DNA from: CAVOEB01 sp965249645
GTDB lineage: Bacteria > Pseudomonadota > Alphaproteobacteria > UBA828 > JAPUJA01
DNA: 64,000 bases
Direction: 5' to 3'
Assembly: GCA_965249645.1 (NCBI GenBank)
Contig: CBDFML010000011.1
Coordinates: 372,001 to 436,000 of the forward strand
Both the position numbers and the translations under genes were made by a program. The notes beneath the pieces are model-generated. The model was not told the origin of the DNA. It did not search any database and saw only the letters and a program-made list of their open reading frames with translations. Below are positions 42,719 through 51,163 of this stretch, in pieces (within the stretch, counting starts at the first letter, position 1; every line of letters begins with the position of its first letter).

Positions 42719-43177
42719 TCAGATGAAGAGCATGGCGCCACCGGGCGCCGCATCCCGCAGGAAGGTGACCAATCCGCCCTCGGCGATCTCGAGATCGCCG
42801 CGCAGGTCGGCGGGGCGAAGGCCCTCGGCGCGCAGGCCCATCTCGCAGACCATGACCGTCGCTCCGAGCGCGACGCAAGCCTCGAAAAGCTCCTCGAAGT
42901 CGCCGATCCCGTTTGCCTTGAATGCCTCATCGCGCGCGGCGCCGTCGCCCGAGCCGGCCTCAGTCGGCAAGCTCTGCCATCCAGGCCGGCCGTCCGCGTC
43001 TGGAGCGAGCAGCGCGCGAATCGCGCCCATGGTGAAAAACAGCGTCACCGGAGCGTTGATCGACAGCGCCGCGGCCGCGGTGGCCAGAGCGTAATGGACC
43101 CTGTCGTAACTCGCGGAAAACACCACGAGGGAAAGCCTGGTGGGTCCGCCGTCAGGCGGGTTCGCAGATATCGTCAT
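42719..43177 (-). CDS. DsrE/DsrF-like protein
   Basis: The 152-residue product has the DsrE fold: SLVVFSASYDRVHYALATAA, INAPVTLFFTMGAIRALL and ATVMVCEMGLRAEGL, with one conserved cysteine. Members act as sulfur-relay carriers or as peroxiredoxin-like proteins. It is last in the ubiE-to-dsrE series and overlaps the MoeB-like gene by 26 bases, so the two are probably co-translated. ATG 43177 begins the homologous part. Confidence 0.83.
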   Translation of the reverse strand: MTISANPPDGGPTRLSLVVFSASYDRVHYALATAAAALSINAPVTLFFTMGAIRALLAPDADGRPGWQSLPTEAGSGDGAARDEAFKANGIGDFEELFEACVALGATVMVCEMGLRAEGLRPADLRGDLEIAEGGLVTFLRDAAPGGAMLFI

Positions 43178-43979
43178 CGGTGACACGGTGGATCGAAAGA
43201 TCGGTGATGCTGGGTGCGTCGCCGCACAGAGGACAGGCGGGATCGCGGCGGATCCGGACGTTGCGGAAACTGGTAGCGAGCGCATCATAGATGACGAGGG
43301 TGCCCGACAGGCTGTCGCCGATACCGAGAAGCTCCTTGATCACCTCAACCGCCTGAAGCGACCCCATGGCGCCGGCGATCGCCCCCAGCACGCCGCCCTC
43401 GGCGCAGGAGGGCACCATACCGGGCGGTGGTGGCTCACGAAATATGCAGCGATAGCAGGGGTGGTCGGAACCCTCGTGGGGCTTAAAGGTGGCAAGCTGG
43501 CCGTCGAACCGGAGGATTGCCGCAGAGACCAGGGTCTTTTTTGCAAAATAACAGGCATCGTTGATCAGGAACCGGGCCGCGAAATTGTCCGTGCCGTCCG
43601 CGACGATGTCGTAATCCGCGAGCAGGGCGGCCGCGTTCTCGACGGTAATACGCTCGTCGTGGCGGATGACCCGGACGTCGGGGTTGATCCGGGCGATCGC
43701 GTTCGCGGCGCTTTCGGTCTTCGCGCGGCCGACGTCTTCGGTGCGATGGATCACCTGGCGCTGAAGATTGGACAGGCTGACCTCGTCGTCGTCGACAATG
43801 CCGATGGTGCCGACGCCCGCGGCCGCCAGATAATGCAGCAACGGCGCCCCCAACCCGCCGGCGCCGATTACCAGGGCCTTCGATGCAAGCAGGCGGGCCT
43901 GACCCGTCCCGCCGACCTCGGGCAGGATGATGTGCCGCGCGTAGCGTTCGAGTTGCGTGTTGGAAAAATCGAAGTCCAT
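43152..43979 (-). CDS. moeB: MoeB/ThiF-family adenylyltransferase
   Basis: The 275-residue product is an E1-like enzyme: ALVIGAGGLGAPLLHYLAAAGVG near residue 35 is the ATP-binding loop, followed by DDDEVSLSNLQRQ, two zinc-binding CxxC pairs (CYRC near 175, CPLC near 250) and SCAEGGVLGAIAGAMGSLQA. It adenylates the C-terminus of a ubiquitin-like sulfur carrier (MoaD or ThiS). No carrier gene is in the window, so molybdopterin or thiamine use is open. Confidence 0.92.
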   Translation of the reverse strand: MDFDFSNTQLERYARHIILPEVGGTGQARLLASKALVIGAGGLGAPLLHYLAAAGVGTIGIVDDDEVSLSNLQRQVIHRTEDVGRAKTESAANAIARINPDVRVIRHDERITVENAAALLADYDIVADGTDNFAARFLINDACYFAKKTLVSAAILRFDGQLATFKPHEGSDHPCYRCIFREPPPPGMVPSCAEGGVLGAIAGAMGSLQAVEVIKELLGIGDSLSGTLVIYDALATSFRNVRIRRDPACPLCGDAPSITDLSIHRVTDDDICEPA

Positions 43980-44002
43980 GCCGGATCGTCCGAACGGGTT
44001 GC

Positions 44003-44452
44003 CTAGGCTCCCGTCGAGCCGAAACCGCCCCCGCCACGCTCCGTTGTCGGCAGATCGGTTACCCGTTGCAATTCCGCGCGGGTTACCGGAGCGATGATGA
44101 GTTGGGCGATGCGCTGGCCGCGAATGATTTCGTAGCTCTCGCGGCCGTGATTGATCAGGATGACCTCGATCTCGCCACGGAAATCACTATCGATGGTCCC
44201 CGGCGCATTCAGCACCGTGACGCCGCCGCGAAGGGCGAGGCCCGAACGCGGCCTGATCTGGCCTTCATAGCCGTCGGGCAGGGCCAGGGCGATGCCCGTC
44301 GGCACCAGAGCCCGTCCGCCGGATAGGAGAAGCAAGTTGTCGCTCACCGCCGCGCGCAAATCCATGCCGGCGGCTCCGGCTGTCGCGTAGGCGGGAAGTT
44401 CGAGATCGCTGCCGTGAGGCAGGGTTCGGATCGGTATGGTGACAGAGCTCAT
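44003..44452 (-). CDS. dut: Deoxyuridine 5'-triphosphate nucleotidohydrolase
   Basis: dUTPase cleaves dUTP to dUMP and keeps uracil out of DNA. The 149-residue product has all five trimeric-dUTPase motifs, including AGAAGMDLRAA, IRPRSGLALRGGVTVLN, GTIDSDFRGEIEV, RIAQLIIAPV and the P-loop-like RGGGGFGSTG at the end. It begins three bases after coaBC on the same strand, a conserved pairing. Confidence 0.97.
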   Translation of the reverse strand: MSSVTIPIRTLPHGSDLELPAYATAGAAGMDLRAAVSDNLLLLSGGRALVPTGIALALPDGYEGQIRPRSGLALRGGVTVLNAPGTIDSDFRGEIEVILINHGRESYEIIRGQRIAQLIIAPVTRAELQRVTDLPTTERGGGGFGSTGA

Positions 44453-44455
44453 AGG

Positions 44456-45691
44456 TCAAATTCCTTCCGTAGCAACCAGCGCATCCGCGATGCGCGCCGA
44501 CAGGCGTTCGGCCACGTCCGTCTTCGACAGCGCCGGCCAGTCCTCGACGACCGGGGGATCACCACCGGTCAACAAATGCACCCGGTTGGTATCCCCGCCG
44601 AACGTGCCGGTCACAGGCGAGACGTCGTTGGCGACGATCCAGTCGCAGCCTTTGGCGGCGAGCTTGCGGGATGCGTTTTCGATCAAATCCTCAGTTTCCG
44701 CCGCGAAACCGACGACAAGGCGCGGCCGCTCCGGTCCCGGCCGGCTCAGCGTTGCGAGAATATCGGGATTCTCCACGAGCTCGAGGCGCGGCAGGTGGTT
44801 GGCTCCGTCGCTGGGGGCACCCTTCTTGAGCTTCTGTACGGCTGCCCGATCGATTCGCCAATCGGCGACCGCCGCAGCGCACACGGCGACATCAACGGGC
44901 AAAGCTCGCTCGCATGCCACCAACATGTCGTTCGCGGATTCGACTCGTACAACCTCGACCCCCTCGGGGTCGGGCTCGACGCTCGGTCCCGAGACCAGGG
45001 TGACGCCGGCCCCAAGGCGCGCGCAGGCCGCGGCAATGGCGTGGCCCTGCTTGCCCGAGGACCGGTTCGCGATATAGCGCACCGGGTCGATCGCCTCGAT
45101 GGTGGGGCCACTGGTGACCAGGGCGTGCCGGCCCGCAAGCGGTCCCGGTTGAGCGAAATACGCCTCGATGGCAGCGACAATATCGGCGGGCTCGGCCATC
45201 CGGCCGGGGCCGCTCTCGTTTTCGGCGAGCGCGCCATCGGCAGGACCGATACGCTGCACGCCATCGGTTTCGAGCCGGGTGACGTTGCGCTGCGTGGCCG
45301 CGGCCTGCCACATCCGGCTGTTCATGGCGGGCGCGACCAGTACCGGCCGGCCGGTCGCCAGCAGCGTCGTGCTCGCAAGGTCGTCGGCGATGCCGTTCGC
45401 CATCTTGGCCAGAAGATCGGCGCTGGCCGGCGCGACCACCACGAGGTCGGTCTCGAGCGCGAGGCGTAAATGGCCCATTTCGCTCTCGGCGGTGAGCGAG
45501 AACAGATCGGTGTAGCAAGTCTCGTGGGCCAGGGCGGCGACCGAGAGGGGAGTGATGAACTGGGCGCCGCCCGCGGTCAGGATTGGACGCACGCGGACAC
45601 CTCGCTCGCGCAGGCGCCGGATCAGCTCGAGGCTCTTGTACGCCGCGATCCCGCCGGAAATTATGAGAAGCACGCGTCGGCCGTTCAGCAA
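44456..45691 (-). CDS. coaBC: Bifunctional phosphopantothenoylcysteine decarboxylase / ligase
   Basis: CoaBC carries out two steps of coenzyme A synthesis. The 411-residue product has an FMN-binding CoaC half (LLIISGGIAAYKSLELIRRL, the PAMNSRMW motif near residue 118) and a CoaB half (HALVTSGPTIEAIDPVRYIA near 188 and NDVSPVTGTFGGDTNRVHLL near 365). It is followed closely by dut and lies about 100 bases after ubiB. Confidence 0.96.
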   Translation of the reverse strand: MLNGRRVLLIISGGIAAYKSLELIRRLRERGVRVRPILTAGGAQFITPLSVAALAHETCYTDLFSLTAESEMGHLRLALETDLVVVAPASADLLAKMANGIADDLASTTLLATGRPVLVAPAMNSRMWQAAATQRNVTRLETDGVQRIGPADGALAENESGPGRMAEPADIVAAIEAYFAQPGPLAGRHALVTSGPTIEAIDPVRYIANRSSGKQGHAIAAACARLGAGVTLVSGPSVEPDPEGVEVVRVESANDMLVACERALPVDVAVCAAAVADWRIDRAAVQKLKKGAPSDGANHLPRLELVENPDILATLSRPGPERPRLVVGFAAETEDLIENASRKLAAKGCDWIVANDVSPVTGTFGGDTNRVHLLTGGDPPVVEDWPALSKTDVAERLSARIADALVATEGI

Positions 45692-45792
45692 AGCGCTTGA
45701 TCCCGAAGCCGATTTCCCTTGAATAACCGTAACTTACTAAATGTAGGGATGCATGGACGGGCTGGCAAGACCGGCGTTGGTTGAGTGTCGTT

Positions 45793-47331
45793 CTAGAGGC
45801 TGAGCGCGAGCAGCGCGGCGAGCAGCCCGGCGATCGCCCAGAGCGCGGCAGTCGCGGCCCGGGGCCAGGCCGGCCTTGCGGGCGGACGCAGCGCGGGTTC
45901 GGGGCCCGAGGTCGCGCGACCTTCGGCGATGGCCCGAAGCGCGGCATCGGCATTTTCGACCAGTTGGGGCAGTCGATGCAGGATCTGAAACAGATCGCGC
46001 ACTGCCTCGCGCGCCCGTGCTTCGGGACCGAGATTGTCGCGCACCCAGTCTTCGATCAACGGCTGGGCGAGCTGCCAGATATTGCCTTCGGGGGCGAGCG
46101 TGCGCCCGAGTCCCTCGGCGATCAGCATGGTCTTTTGCAGCAGGAGAAGTTGCGGCTGGGTCTCCATTTCGAAGGTTTCGGTAATCTGGAAGAGTTGGGC
46201 CAGCAACTGGGCTATGGAGATCTCGTTGAGCGGACGGCCCAGGATGGGTTCGCCAATCGAGCGGCAGGCCTGGATGAAGCTGTCCTTGGACTTGCTTGCC
46301 GGCACATAGCCGGCCTCGAAATGGACTGCGGCAACGCGCTCGTAATCTCCGCTCAGAAATCCCAGGAGCATTTCCGCGAGATAACGCCGGGTGTCGGCAT
46401 CGAGGCGGCCCATGATACCGAAATCGACCGCGACGATGGTGCCATCGGCCTCAACGAACAGGTTGCCCGGGTGGAGGTCGGCGTGAAAAAAGCCGTCCCG
46501 GAACACCTGATTGAAAATCGCCTGCGCCGCAGCGGCGGCGAGCGCCTCGGGGTCGTGCCCGGCCTCGATCAACGCGTCGCGGCGGTCGATGCGAATGCCC
46601 GCGATGCGCTCGAGGGTCAGCACGCGACGCGCGGTGCGGCTCCATTCGATCGCGGGCACGCGAAACCCCTCATCACCGGCGAAGTTGGTGCGCAGCTCCG
46701 ACGCGGCGGCCGCCTCGAAGCGCAAATCCATCTCGATCGCGACGCTGTCTGCAACCGTGCATACCACCTCGACGGGCTTGAGTCGCCGCCAGGCGGGCTG
46801 GGCGCGCTCGGCCAGTTCAGCAATCCAGTAGAACAGGTCGAGATCGCGGGCGAAGGCGTCTTCGATCCCGGGGCGCAAGATCTTGACCGCGACCTCCTGG
46901 CCGTCGGCAGTGACCGCGAAATGCACCTGGGCGATCGATGCGGCGGCGACCGGCTCGTCGTCAAACCGGCTGAACAGTTCGTCGATCGGACGGCCAAGCT
47001 CGGCCTCGACGATGGCACGGGCCGTGGCGCCGGGGAACGGCGGCAGGCGATCCTGCAATTCCGAAAGATCGCGGGCGATCTCCTCGCCCAGCAGGTCCGA
47101 GCGCGTCGAAAGAGTTTGGCCGAACTTGATGAAGCTGGGTCCCAGGCGTTGCAGGGCCTGGGCGAGCCGCTGGCCCGGCCGGCCCAGGCCGTGCCGGCGT
47201 GGCGCGAGCCGTGCGATCGTAGTGACGGCGGGAGCGGCGTGGATCGCTTCGAGCAGAAACAGGGCGTCGTAGCGCGCCAGGATCCAGGCGATCCGGAGCA
47301 GCCGCCAGACGTTACGGACAGCGCGGTGCAT
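45793..47331 (-). CDS. ubiB: Ubiquinone biosynthesis protein UbiB
   Basis: UbiB is an atypical ABC1/ADCK kinase-like protein needed for ubiquinone synthesis. The 512-residue product has QRLGPSFIKFGQTLSTRSDL (the KxGQ motif), AAASIAQVHFAV, the ATP-site VAVKILRPG, FHADLHPGNLFVEADGT and AVDFGIMGRLD, and ends with a C-terminal membrane helix (ATAALWAIAGLLAALLALSL). ATG 47331 starts six bases after the ubiE stop; the frame is open far upstream without homology. Confidence 0.95.
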   Translation of the reverse strand: MHRAVRNVWRLLRIAWILARYDALFLLEAIHAAPAVTTIARLAPRRHGLGRPGQRLAQALQRLGPSFIKFGQTLSTRSDLLGEEIARDLSELQDRLPPFPGATARAIVEAELGRPIDELFSRFDDEPVAAASIAQVHFAVTADGQEVAVKILRPGIEDAFARDLDLFYWIAELAERAQPAWRRLKPVEVVCTVADSVAIEMDLRFEAAAASELRTNFAGDEGFRVPAIEWSRTARRVLTLERIAGIRIDRRDALIEAGHDPEALAAAAAQAIFNQVFRDGFFHADLHPGNLFVEADGTIVAVDFGIMGRLDADTRRYLAEMLLGFLSGDYERVAAVHFEAGYVPASKSKDSFIQACRSIGEPILGRPLNEISIAQLLAQLFQITETFEMETQPQLLLLQKTMLIAEGLGRTLAPEGNIWQLAQPLIEDWVRDNLGPEARAREAVRDLFQILHRLPQLVENADAALRAIAEGRATSGPEPALRPPARPAWPRAATAALWAIAGLLAALLALSL

Positions 47332-47336
47332 GGGGC

Positions 47337-48119
47337 TCAGAGGCGCCAGGCCGAATGCAGCGCAGCGACCCCGCCGCTGAGCCGGCGAACCTTGACGAGG
47401 TCGAGACCCGCCGCCTCGATTAGGGCGGCGAAGCGATCGGGCGCAAGAAAGCGCCGGATGCTCTCGGCGAGATAGGTGTAGGCGTCGCGCTCGCCCTGGA
47501 CGACCCCGCCCAGCCAGGGTAGCACGCCAAAGGAATAGCGTTCGTAGAGCGGCGCCAGCAGCGGGTCGACCTCGGGGCAGAACTCGAGACAAAGAAAGCG
47601 TCCGCCGGGCCGCAGTACGCGCCGGGCCTCGGCGAGAACCGCATCGATATGAGTGACGTTGCGGATGCCGAAGGCGATAGTCACCGCGTCGGCCGACGCG
47701 TCGGCCAGCGGCAGACATTCGGCGTCGGCGCAGATCCAGTCGATGCCTTTGACCAGGCCCCGGTCCCAGGCACGGGTTCGCCCGACGGCGATCATCTCGC
47801 TGCTGAGATCGCACACGCTAACCCGGCCGTGGTCGGGCCTGCCGATACGATCGAGCACGCGAAACGCGATGTCGCCGGTGCCTCCGGCGAGATCGATCAG
47901 ATGACACCCGGGCTGCGGTGCCAACCAGTCGATCATGGCGCCCTTCCACAAGCGGTGAATGCCGCCACTCATCAGATCGTTCATCAGGTCGTAGCGCCCG
48001 GCGACATTGTCGAACAGATCGCGCACGAGCGACGGCTTTTCGGATTCCGGCACCCGTCGAAAGCCGAAATCCGTGGTGTCATCGGGGGTTGGCCCCGGAT
48101 CGGCCGGTCGGTTCACCAT
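47337..48119 (-). CDS. ubiE: Ubiquinone/menaquinone methyltransferase UbiE
   Basis: UbiE is the C-methyltransferase of ubiquinone synthesis. The 260-residue product has VRDLFDNVAGRYDLMNDLMS, the SAM-binding LIDLAGGTGDIAFRVL near residue 71, IAFGIRNVTHIDAVLAEA and GGRFLCLEFCP. It heads the minus-strand series ubiE-ubiB-coaBC-dut-moeB-dsrE and is divergent from mutM, sharing a 50-base gap. One homologue difference: no unusual residues were noticed. Confidence 0.96.
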   Translation of the reverse strand: MVNRPADPGPTPDDTTDFGFRRVPESEKPSLVRDLFDNVAGRYDLMNDLMSGGIHRLWKGAMIDWLAPQPGCHLIDLAGGTGDIAFRVLDRIGRPDHGRVSVCDLSSEMIAVGRTRAWDRGLVKGIDWICADAECLPLADASADAVTIAFGIRNVTHIDAVLAEARRVLRPGGRFLCLEFCPEVDPLLAPLYERYSFGVLPWLGGVVQGERDAYTYLAESIRRFLAPDRFAALIEAAGLDLVKVRRLSGGVAALHSAWRL

Positions 48120-48169
48120 AGCGACGTCACCATAGCGCAGGGCTGCAGGTCAAGCTACCTTACGCCACC

Positions 48170-49000
48170 ATGCCCGAGTTGCCTGAAGTGGAGACGGTTT
48201 GCCGGGGTCTCGCGCGCCGATTGATCGGTCGTCGGATCGCGCGGGTTACCCTGCGCCGGCCCGATCTGCGCATTCCAATCCCGGACGGCTTTGTCGCCGC
48301 GGTCGAGGGGCGGCGGATCGATCGCATCGAACGGCGGGCCAAATATGTCCGCCTCCATCTCGACGGCGGTCCGGTGGTAATTCTTCATCTAGGCATGTCG
48401 GGGCGGTTGATGATCACCGAGGGCCCGAGCAATCAGGCCGAGCCCCACGATCATGTGGTGTTCGAGGCGGACGACGGCACCACGGTCACGTTCAACGACC
48501 ACCGGCGTTTCGGGTTGCTGACGATGTGTCCGGCGGAGACCCTCGACGACCATCCGCTGTTTGCTCATCTGGGTCCCGAGCCGCTCGATCCTGCGTTCGA
48601 CGGGCCGACGTTGGCCCGGAGGCTTACCAAAAAGCGTACGCCGATCAAGGCAGCGCTGCTCGATCAGACGGTGGTCGCGGGCGTGGGCAATATCTATGCC
48701 TGCGAGGCGCTCTTCGGAGCGGGCCTCTCGCCGCGCCGGCACGCGTACACGGTGCAAGGCAGACGGGCAGACAGGCTGGTTGTCGTGATCCGGAACGTGC
48801 TCGAGGCCGCGATCGAGGCCGGCGGGTCGAGCCTGCGCGATTACGTCCAGACGTCGGGAGAACTCGGCTATTTTCAGCATCGCTTCGCGGTCTACGATCG
48901 CGAAGGCCAATCCTGCCCCGGTTGCGACTGTCCCGGTGCGATCCGGCGGATCACGCAGGCCAACCGGTCGACGTTCTTCTGCCCGCGCCGTCAACGCTGA
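48170..49000 (+). CDS. mutM: Formamidopyrimidine-DNA glycosylase with an altered zinc finger
   Basis: MutM (Fpg) removes 8-oxoguanine from DNA. The 276-residue product keeps the catalytic N-terminus PELPEVETVCRGL, the H2TH region (VVAGVGNIYACEALFGAGL) and the C-terminal zinc-finger region. The finger reads SCPGCDCPGAIRRI then STFFCPRRQR; the fourth zinc ligand, normally Cys in FFCPxCQ, is Arg (codon CGT instead of TGT). An extra cysteine in CDC might take part in metal binding. The change could weaken DNA binding or be a sequence error. Confidence 0.93.
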   Translation: MPELPEVETVCRGLARRLIGRRIARVTLRRPDLRIPIPDGFVAAVEGRRIDRIERRAKYVRLHLDGGPVVILHLGMSGRLMITEGPSNQAEPHDHVVFEADDGTTVTFNDHRRFGLLTMCPAETLDDHPLFAHLGPEPLDPAFDGPTLARRLTKKRTPIKAALLDQTVVAGVGNIYACEALFGAGLSPRRHAYTVQGRRADRLVVVIRNVLEAAIEAGGSSLRDYVQTSGELGYFQHRFAVYDREGQSCPGCDCPGAIRRITQANRSTFFCPRRQR

Positions 49001-49032
49001 ACGCGGCGGGGGCTTGTGCTAGGGTCGCGCCC

Positions 49033-49404
49033 ATGAGGTGCTTCTCGATCGCCCGACTGGCCCTGTGTTTCGCCCTGACGCTCTCGGCTCTCGCGCCGGC
49101 GTTGGCCCAGGCCCGCTTCGTCTCGGGCACCGAGGACCTGCCGCTGATGACGGGGCTGGCCGAAGTCGAGGACGGCGGCATGGTGTTCGATACACCGGCG
49201 GGCCGGCTGGTCGAGGCCCGGGCCGAGGGCGCGATTGCGGCCTCGGCTGTGCGCGAATTCTATGCCCAAACGCTGCCCCAGCTGGGCTGGCACCCCCTGG
49301 AGAGCGGCGATTATGTTCGGGAGGGCGAAATTCTGACGATAGATATCACCGAGGGAAACGGCCGCCTGGCGGTTCGCTTCGCCCTCACCCCCCAATCCAA
49401 ATGA
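49033..49404 (+). CDS. Small secreted protein of unknown function
   Basis: The 123-residue product has a signal peptide (SIARLALCFALTLSALAPALA) and a mature part of about 100 residues containing LPLMTGLAEVEDGGMVFDTP, VREFYAQTLPQLGWHPLESG and LTIDITEGNGRLAVRFALTP. I do not recognise a named enzyme; the pattern of a one-domain periplasmic protein with a repeated helix-then-strand unit is seen between mutM and enoyl-CoA hydratase genes in related genomes (from memory, not checked). Spacing to mutM is 32 bases. Confidence 0.75.
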   Translation: MRCFSIARLALCFALTLSALAPALAQARFVSGTEDLPLMTGLAEVEDGGMVFDTPAGRLVEARAEGAIAASAVREFYAQTLPQLGWHPLESGDYVREGEILTIDITEGNGRLAVRFALTPQSK

Positions 49405-49461
49405 TCCGGAGCCGGCAAACCCGCGAGCAGGGCCAAAAATTTTCCAAGAGGAGATCGTGAG

Positions 49462-50232
49462 ATGGCCTATGAACTGATCCAGACGGAAACCCACGGCCCG
49501 GTGGGCCTGATCCGGCTCAACCGGCCGCCGGTCAACGCGCTGTCCTCGCTGCTGATCGCCGAGCTCAACCAGGCGCTCGATTTCTTCGAGGACGACCCCG
49601 CAATCGGTTGTCTAGTGATTACCGGGAGCGAGAAAATCTTTTCCGGCGGCGCCGACATCAAGGAGATGCAGCCGAAAAGCTATATCGACGCCTGCACCGG
49701 TGATTTCATCGGCCCCTGGGAGCGCATCAGCCGCCTCAGAAAACCGATCATCGCCGCAGTGGCGGGCGGCGCGTTCGGCGGCGGCTGCGAGACGGCCATG
49801 ATGTGCGACTTCATCCTTGCGGCGCCCAGTGCCAAGTTCGGGCAGCCGGAGATCACCATCGGCACGATCCCGGGAGCGGGGGGCACCCAACGCCTGCCCC
49901 GCGCCGTGGGCAAGGCCAAGGCCATGGAAATGTGCCTGACCGGCCGGGTCATGGATGCCGAGGAGGCCGAGCGCTCGGGTCTGGTCAGCCGGATCGTTCC
50001 AGCCGACCAGCTGATCGAAGAGGCGCTCGTTGTGGCAACCCGTATCGCCCAGTTGTCGGCGCCGGCGGTGGCCAAGGTCAAGGCAGCAATCAATCGGGCC
50101 TACGAGACCACGCTCGGTGAAGGGGTGCGGTTCGAGCGCGAAAGTTTCTACGCAACTTTCGCCCATGCGGACCGCGCCGAAGGGATGACCGCCTTCATCG
50201 AAAAACGGGAGCCCAAATTCCGCAACGAGTAG
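49462..50232 (+). CDS. Enoyl-CoA hydratase
   Basis: The 256-residue crotonase-fold product contains VGLIRLNRPPVNALSSLLIAE, ITGSEKIFSGGADIKEMQ near residue 55 (oxyanion hole), AAVAGGAFGGGCETAMMCDF near 94 and PEITIGTIPGAGGTQRLPRA near 131 with the catalytic glutamates. It hydrates trans-2-enoyl-CoA in fatty-acid oxidation. AAGAGGAGAT precedes the start. The order mutM-hydratase-rpsT-dnaA is typical of alphaproteobacteria. Confidence 0.93.
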   Translation: MAYELIQTETHGPVGLIRLNRPPVNALSSLLIAELNQALDFFEDDPAIGCLVITGSEKIFSGGADIKEMQPKSYIDACTGDFIGPWERISRLRKPIIAAVAGGAFGGGCETAMMCDFILAAPSAKFGQPEITIGTIPGAGGTQRLPRAVGKAKAMEMCLTGRVMDAEEAERSGLVSRIVPADQLIEEALVVATRIAQLSAPAVAKVKAAINRAYETTLGEGVRFERESFYATFAHADRAEGMTAFIEKREPKFRNE

Positions 50233-50312
50233 GCGTGCCGGGAGCCTCGCTCACAGCACGCGGAGCGTCGAAAAATCCAAGAGTTTTGGGGGGTTCCCGT
50301 GGGTTTCGATGG

Positions 50313-50342
50313 TTGACGGCTACCCGGCCGAAGGGCTATAAA
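50313..50342 (+). promoter_or_regulatory. rpsT promoter
   Basis: TTGACG (50313-50318) is followed after 17-18 bases by CTATAA/TATAAA (50336-50342), a strong vegetative promoter. The expected start lies near 50350, giving an rpsT leader of about 50 bases. Confidence 0.75.
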
Positions 50343-50400
50343 CGCGCCTTCCGCGGCACGTGGCCAGTATCGGTCGCGCCGTGGATTTCGGAGGAGCCCG

Positions 50401-50664
50401 ATGGCCAACATTCGCTCGGCAAAGAAACGGATCCGTCAGACCGTCAAGCGGACGGGGTTGAACCGTGCCCGGACCAGCCGGATCCGAACCTATGTCAAAG
50501 AGGTCGAGCAGGCGATCCTTGCGGGCGATAAGAGCGCGGCCGAAACCGCGCTGCGTCGGGCGCAGCCCGAACTCATGCGCGGGGTCACGAAGGGCGTTCT
50601 GCATCGCAATACAGCGTCGCGCAAGATGTCCCGCCTAAGCAAGAGGGTCAAAGCGATGGACTAA
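50401..50664 (+). CDS. rpsT: 30S ribosomal protein S20
   Basis: The 87-residue basic protein (MANIRSAKKRIRQTVKRTGL, then RALPELMRG-like ALRRAQPELMRGVTKGVLHR and NTASRKMSRLSKRVKAM) is S20, which binds 16S rRNA. TTCGGAGGAGCCCG precedes ATG. It lies upstream of dnaA as in most alphaproteobacteria. Confidence 0.97.
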   Translation: MANIRSAKKRIRQTVKRTGLNRARTSRIRTYVKEVEQAILAGDKSAAETALRRAQPELMRGVTKGVLHRNTASRKMSRLSKRVKAMD

Positions 50665-51163
50665 GTGCCCGAAACGCAACCGACCTTCTCCGCTGACTTT
50701 CAATCCCATGATCGAGCCGTCGGGGCGGCACTGTCGCCCGGGCGTTTAATGACGTTTGCTGCCGTTCCGACAAGAAAATTCAACGTTCCGTTTTCGGACC
50801 CGTTGTCTGACGGCGACGAGCGCATTACTCTGCCTAAATCGGGTTTCGGAGGGCCACTGCCGGGGCCGGTATCTTGAGGGAAACGAGTCGTCACTATCCT
50901 GTTAGCCAACCTGTAAATAGAGGGTGGGCTGGATGTCGGCGCTTCGAAATGCGGATTATTCAGGGAGAACAGGGTCAGCCGGCCAGTGACAAAAAAACTC
51001 TAACCGGCTGAATCAGTTCTATTTTTTCTGGAAATCCTGCAAGCGCTACGAAGAAGGGGGGCGCCGCCGTGACCAGCGATTCTTGTGAACGACGGATAGG
51101 AGATGCCGTCGTGAACGGAGTGGGCAGGTTGCCTGTCGCGCTCGCGTGTCATGGGGTTCGGGC
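50665..51163. other. Non-coding region between rpsT and dnaA
   Basis: This 499-base gap probably carries the dnaA promoter and leader. GANTC sites (possible CcrM targets) occur at 50884-50888, 51009-51013 and 51074-51078, about what chance predicts. No TTATNCACA-type DnaA box was found by eye, so an origin is not supported here. An AT-rich patch with runs of A and T lies near 50990-51035. The frame at 50665-50877 is not credible as a gene. Confidence 0.6.

Noticed and set aside
50665..50877. A 70-codon frame starting right after rpsT
   Set aside because: It starts with GTG without a ribosome site, shows no domain and lies in the dnaA upstream region.
50884..51078. GANTC cluster as evidence of CcrM control of dnaA
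   Set aside because: Three sites in about 500 bases are close to the roughly two expected by chance.
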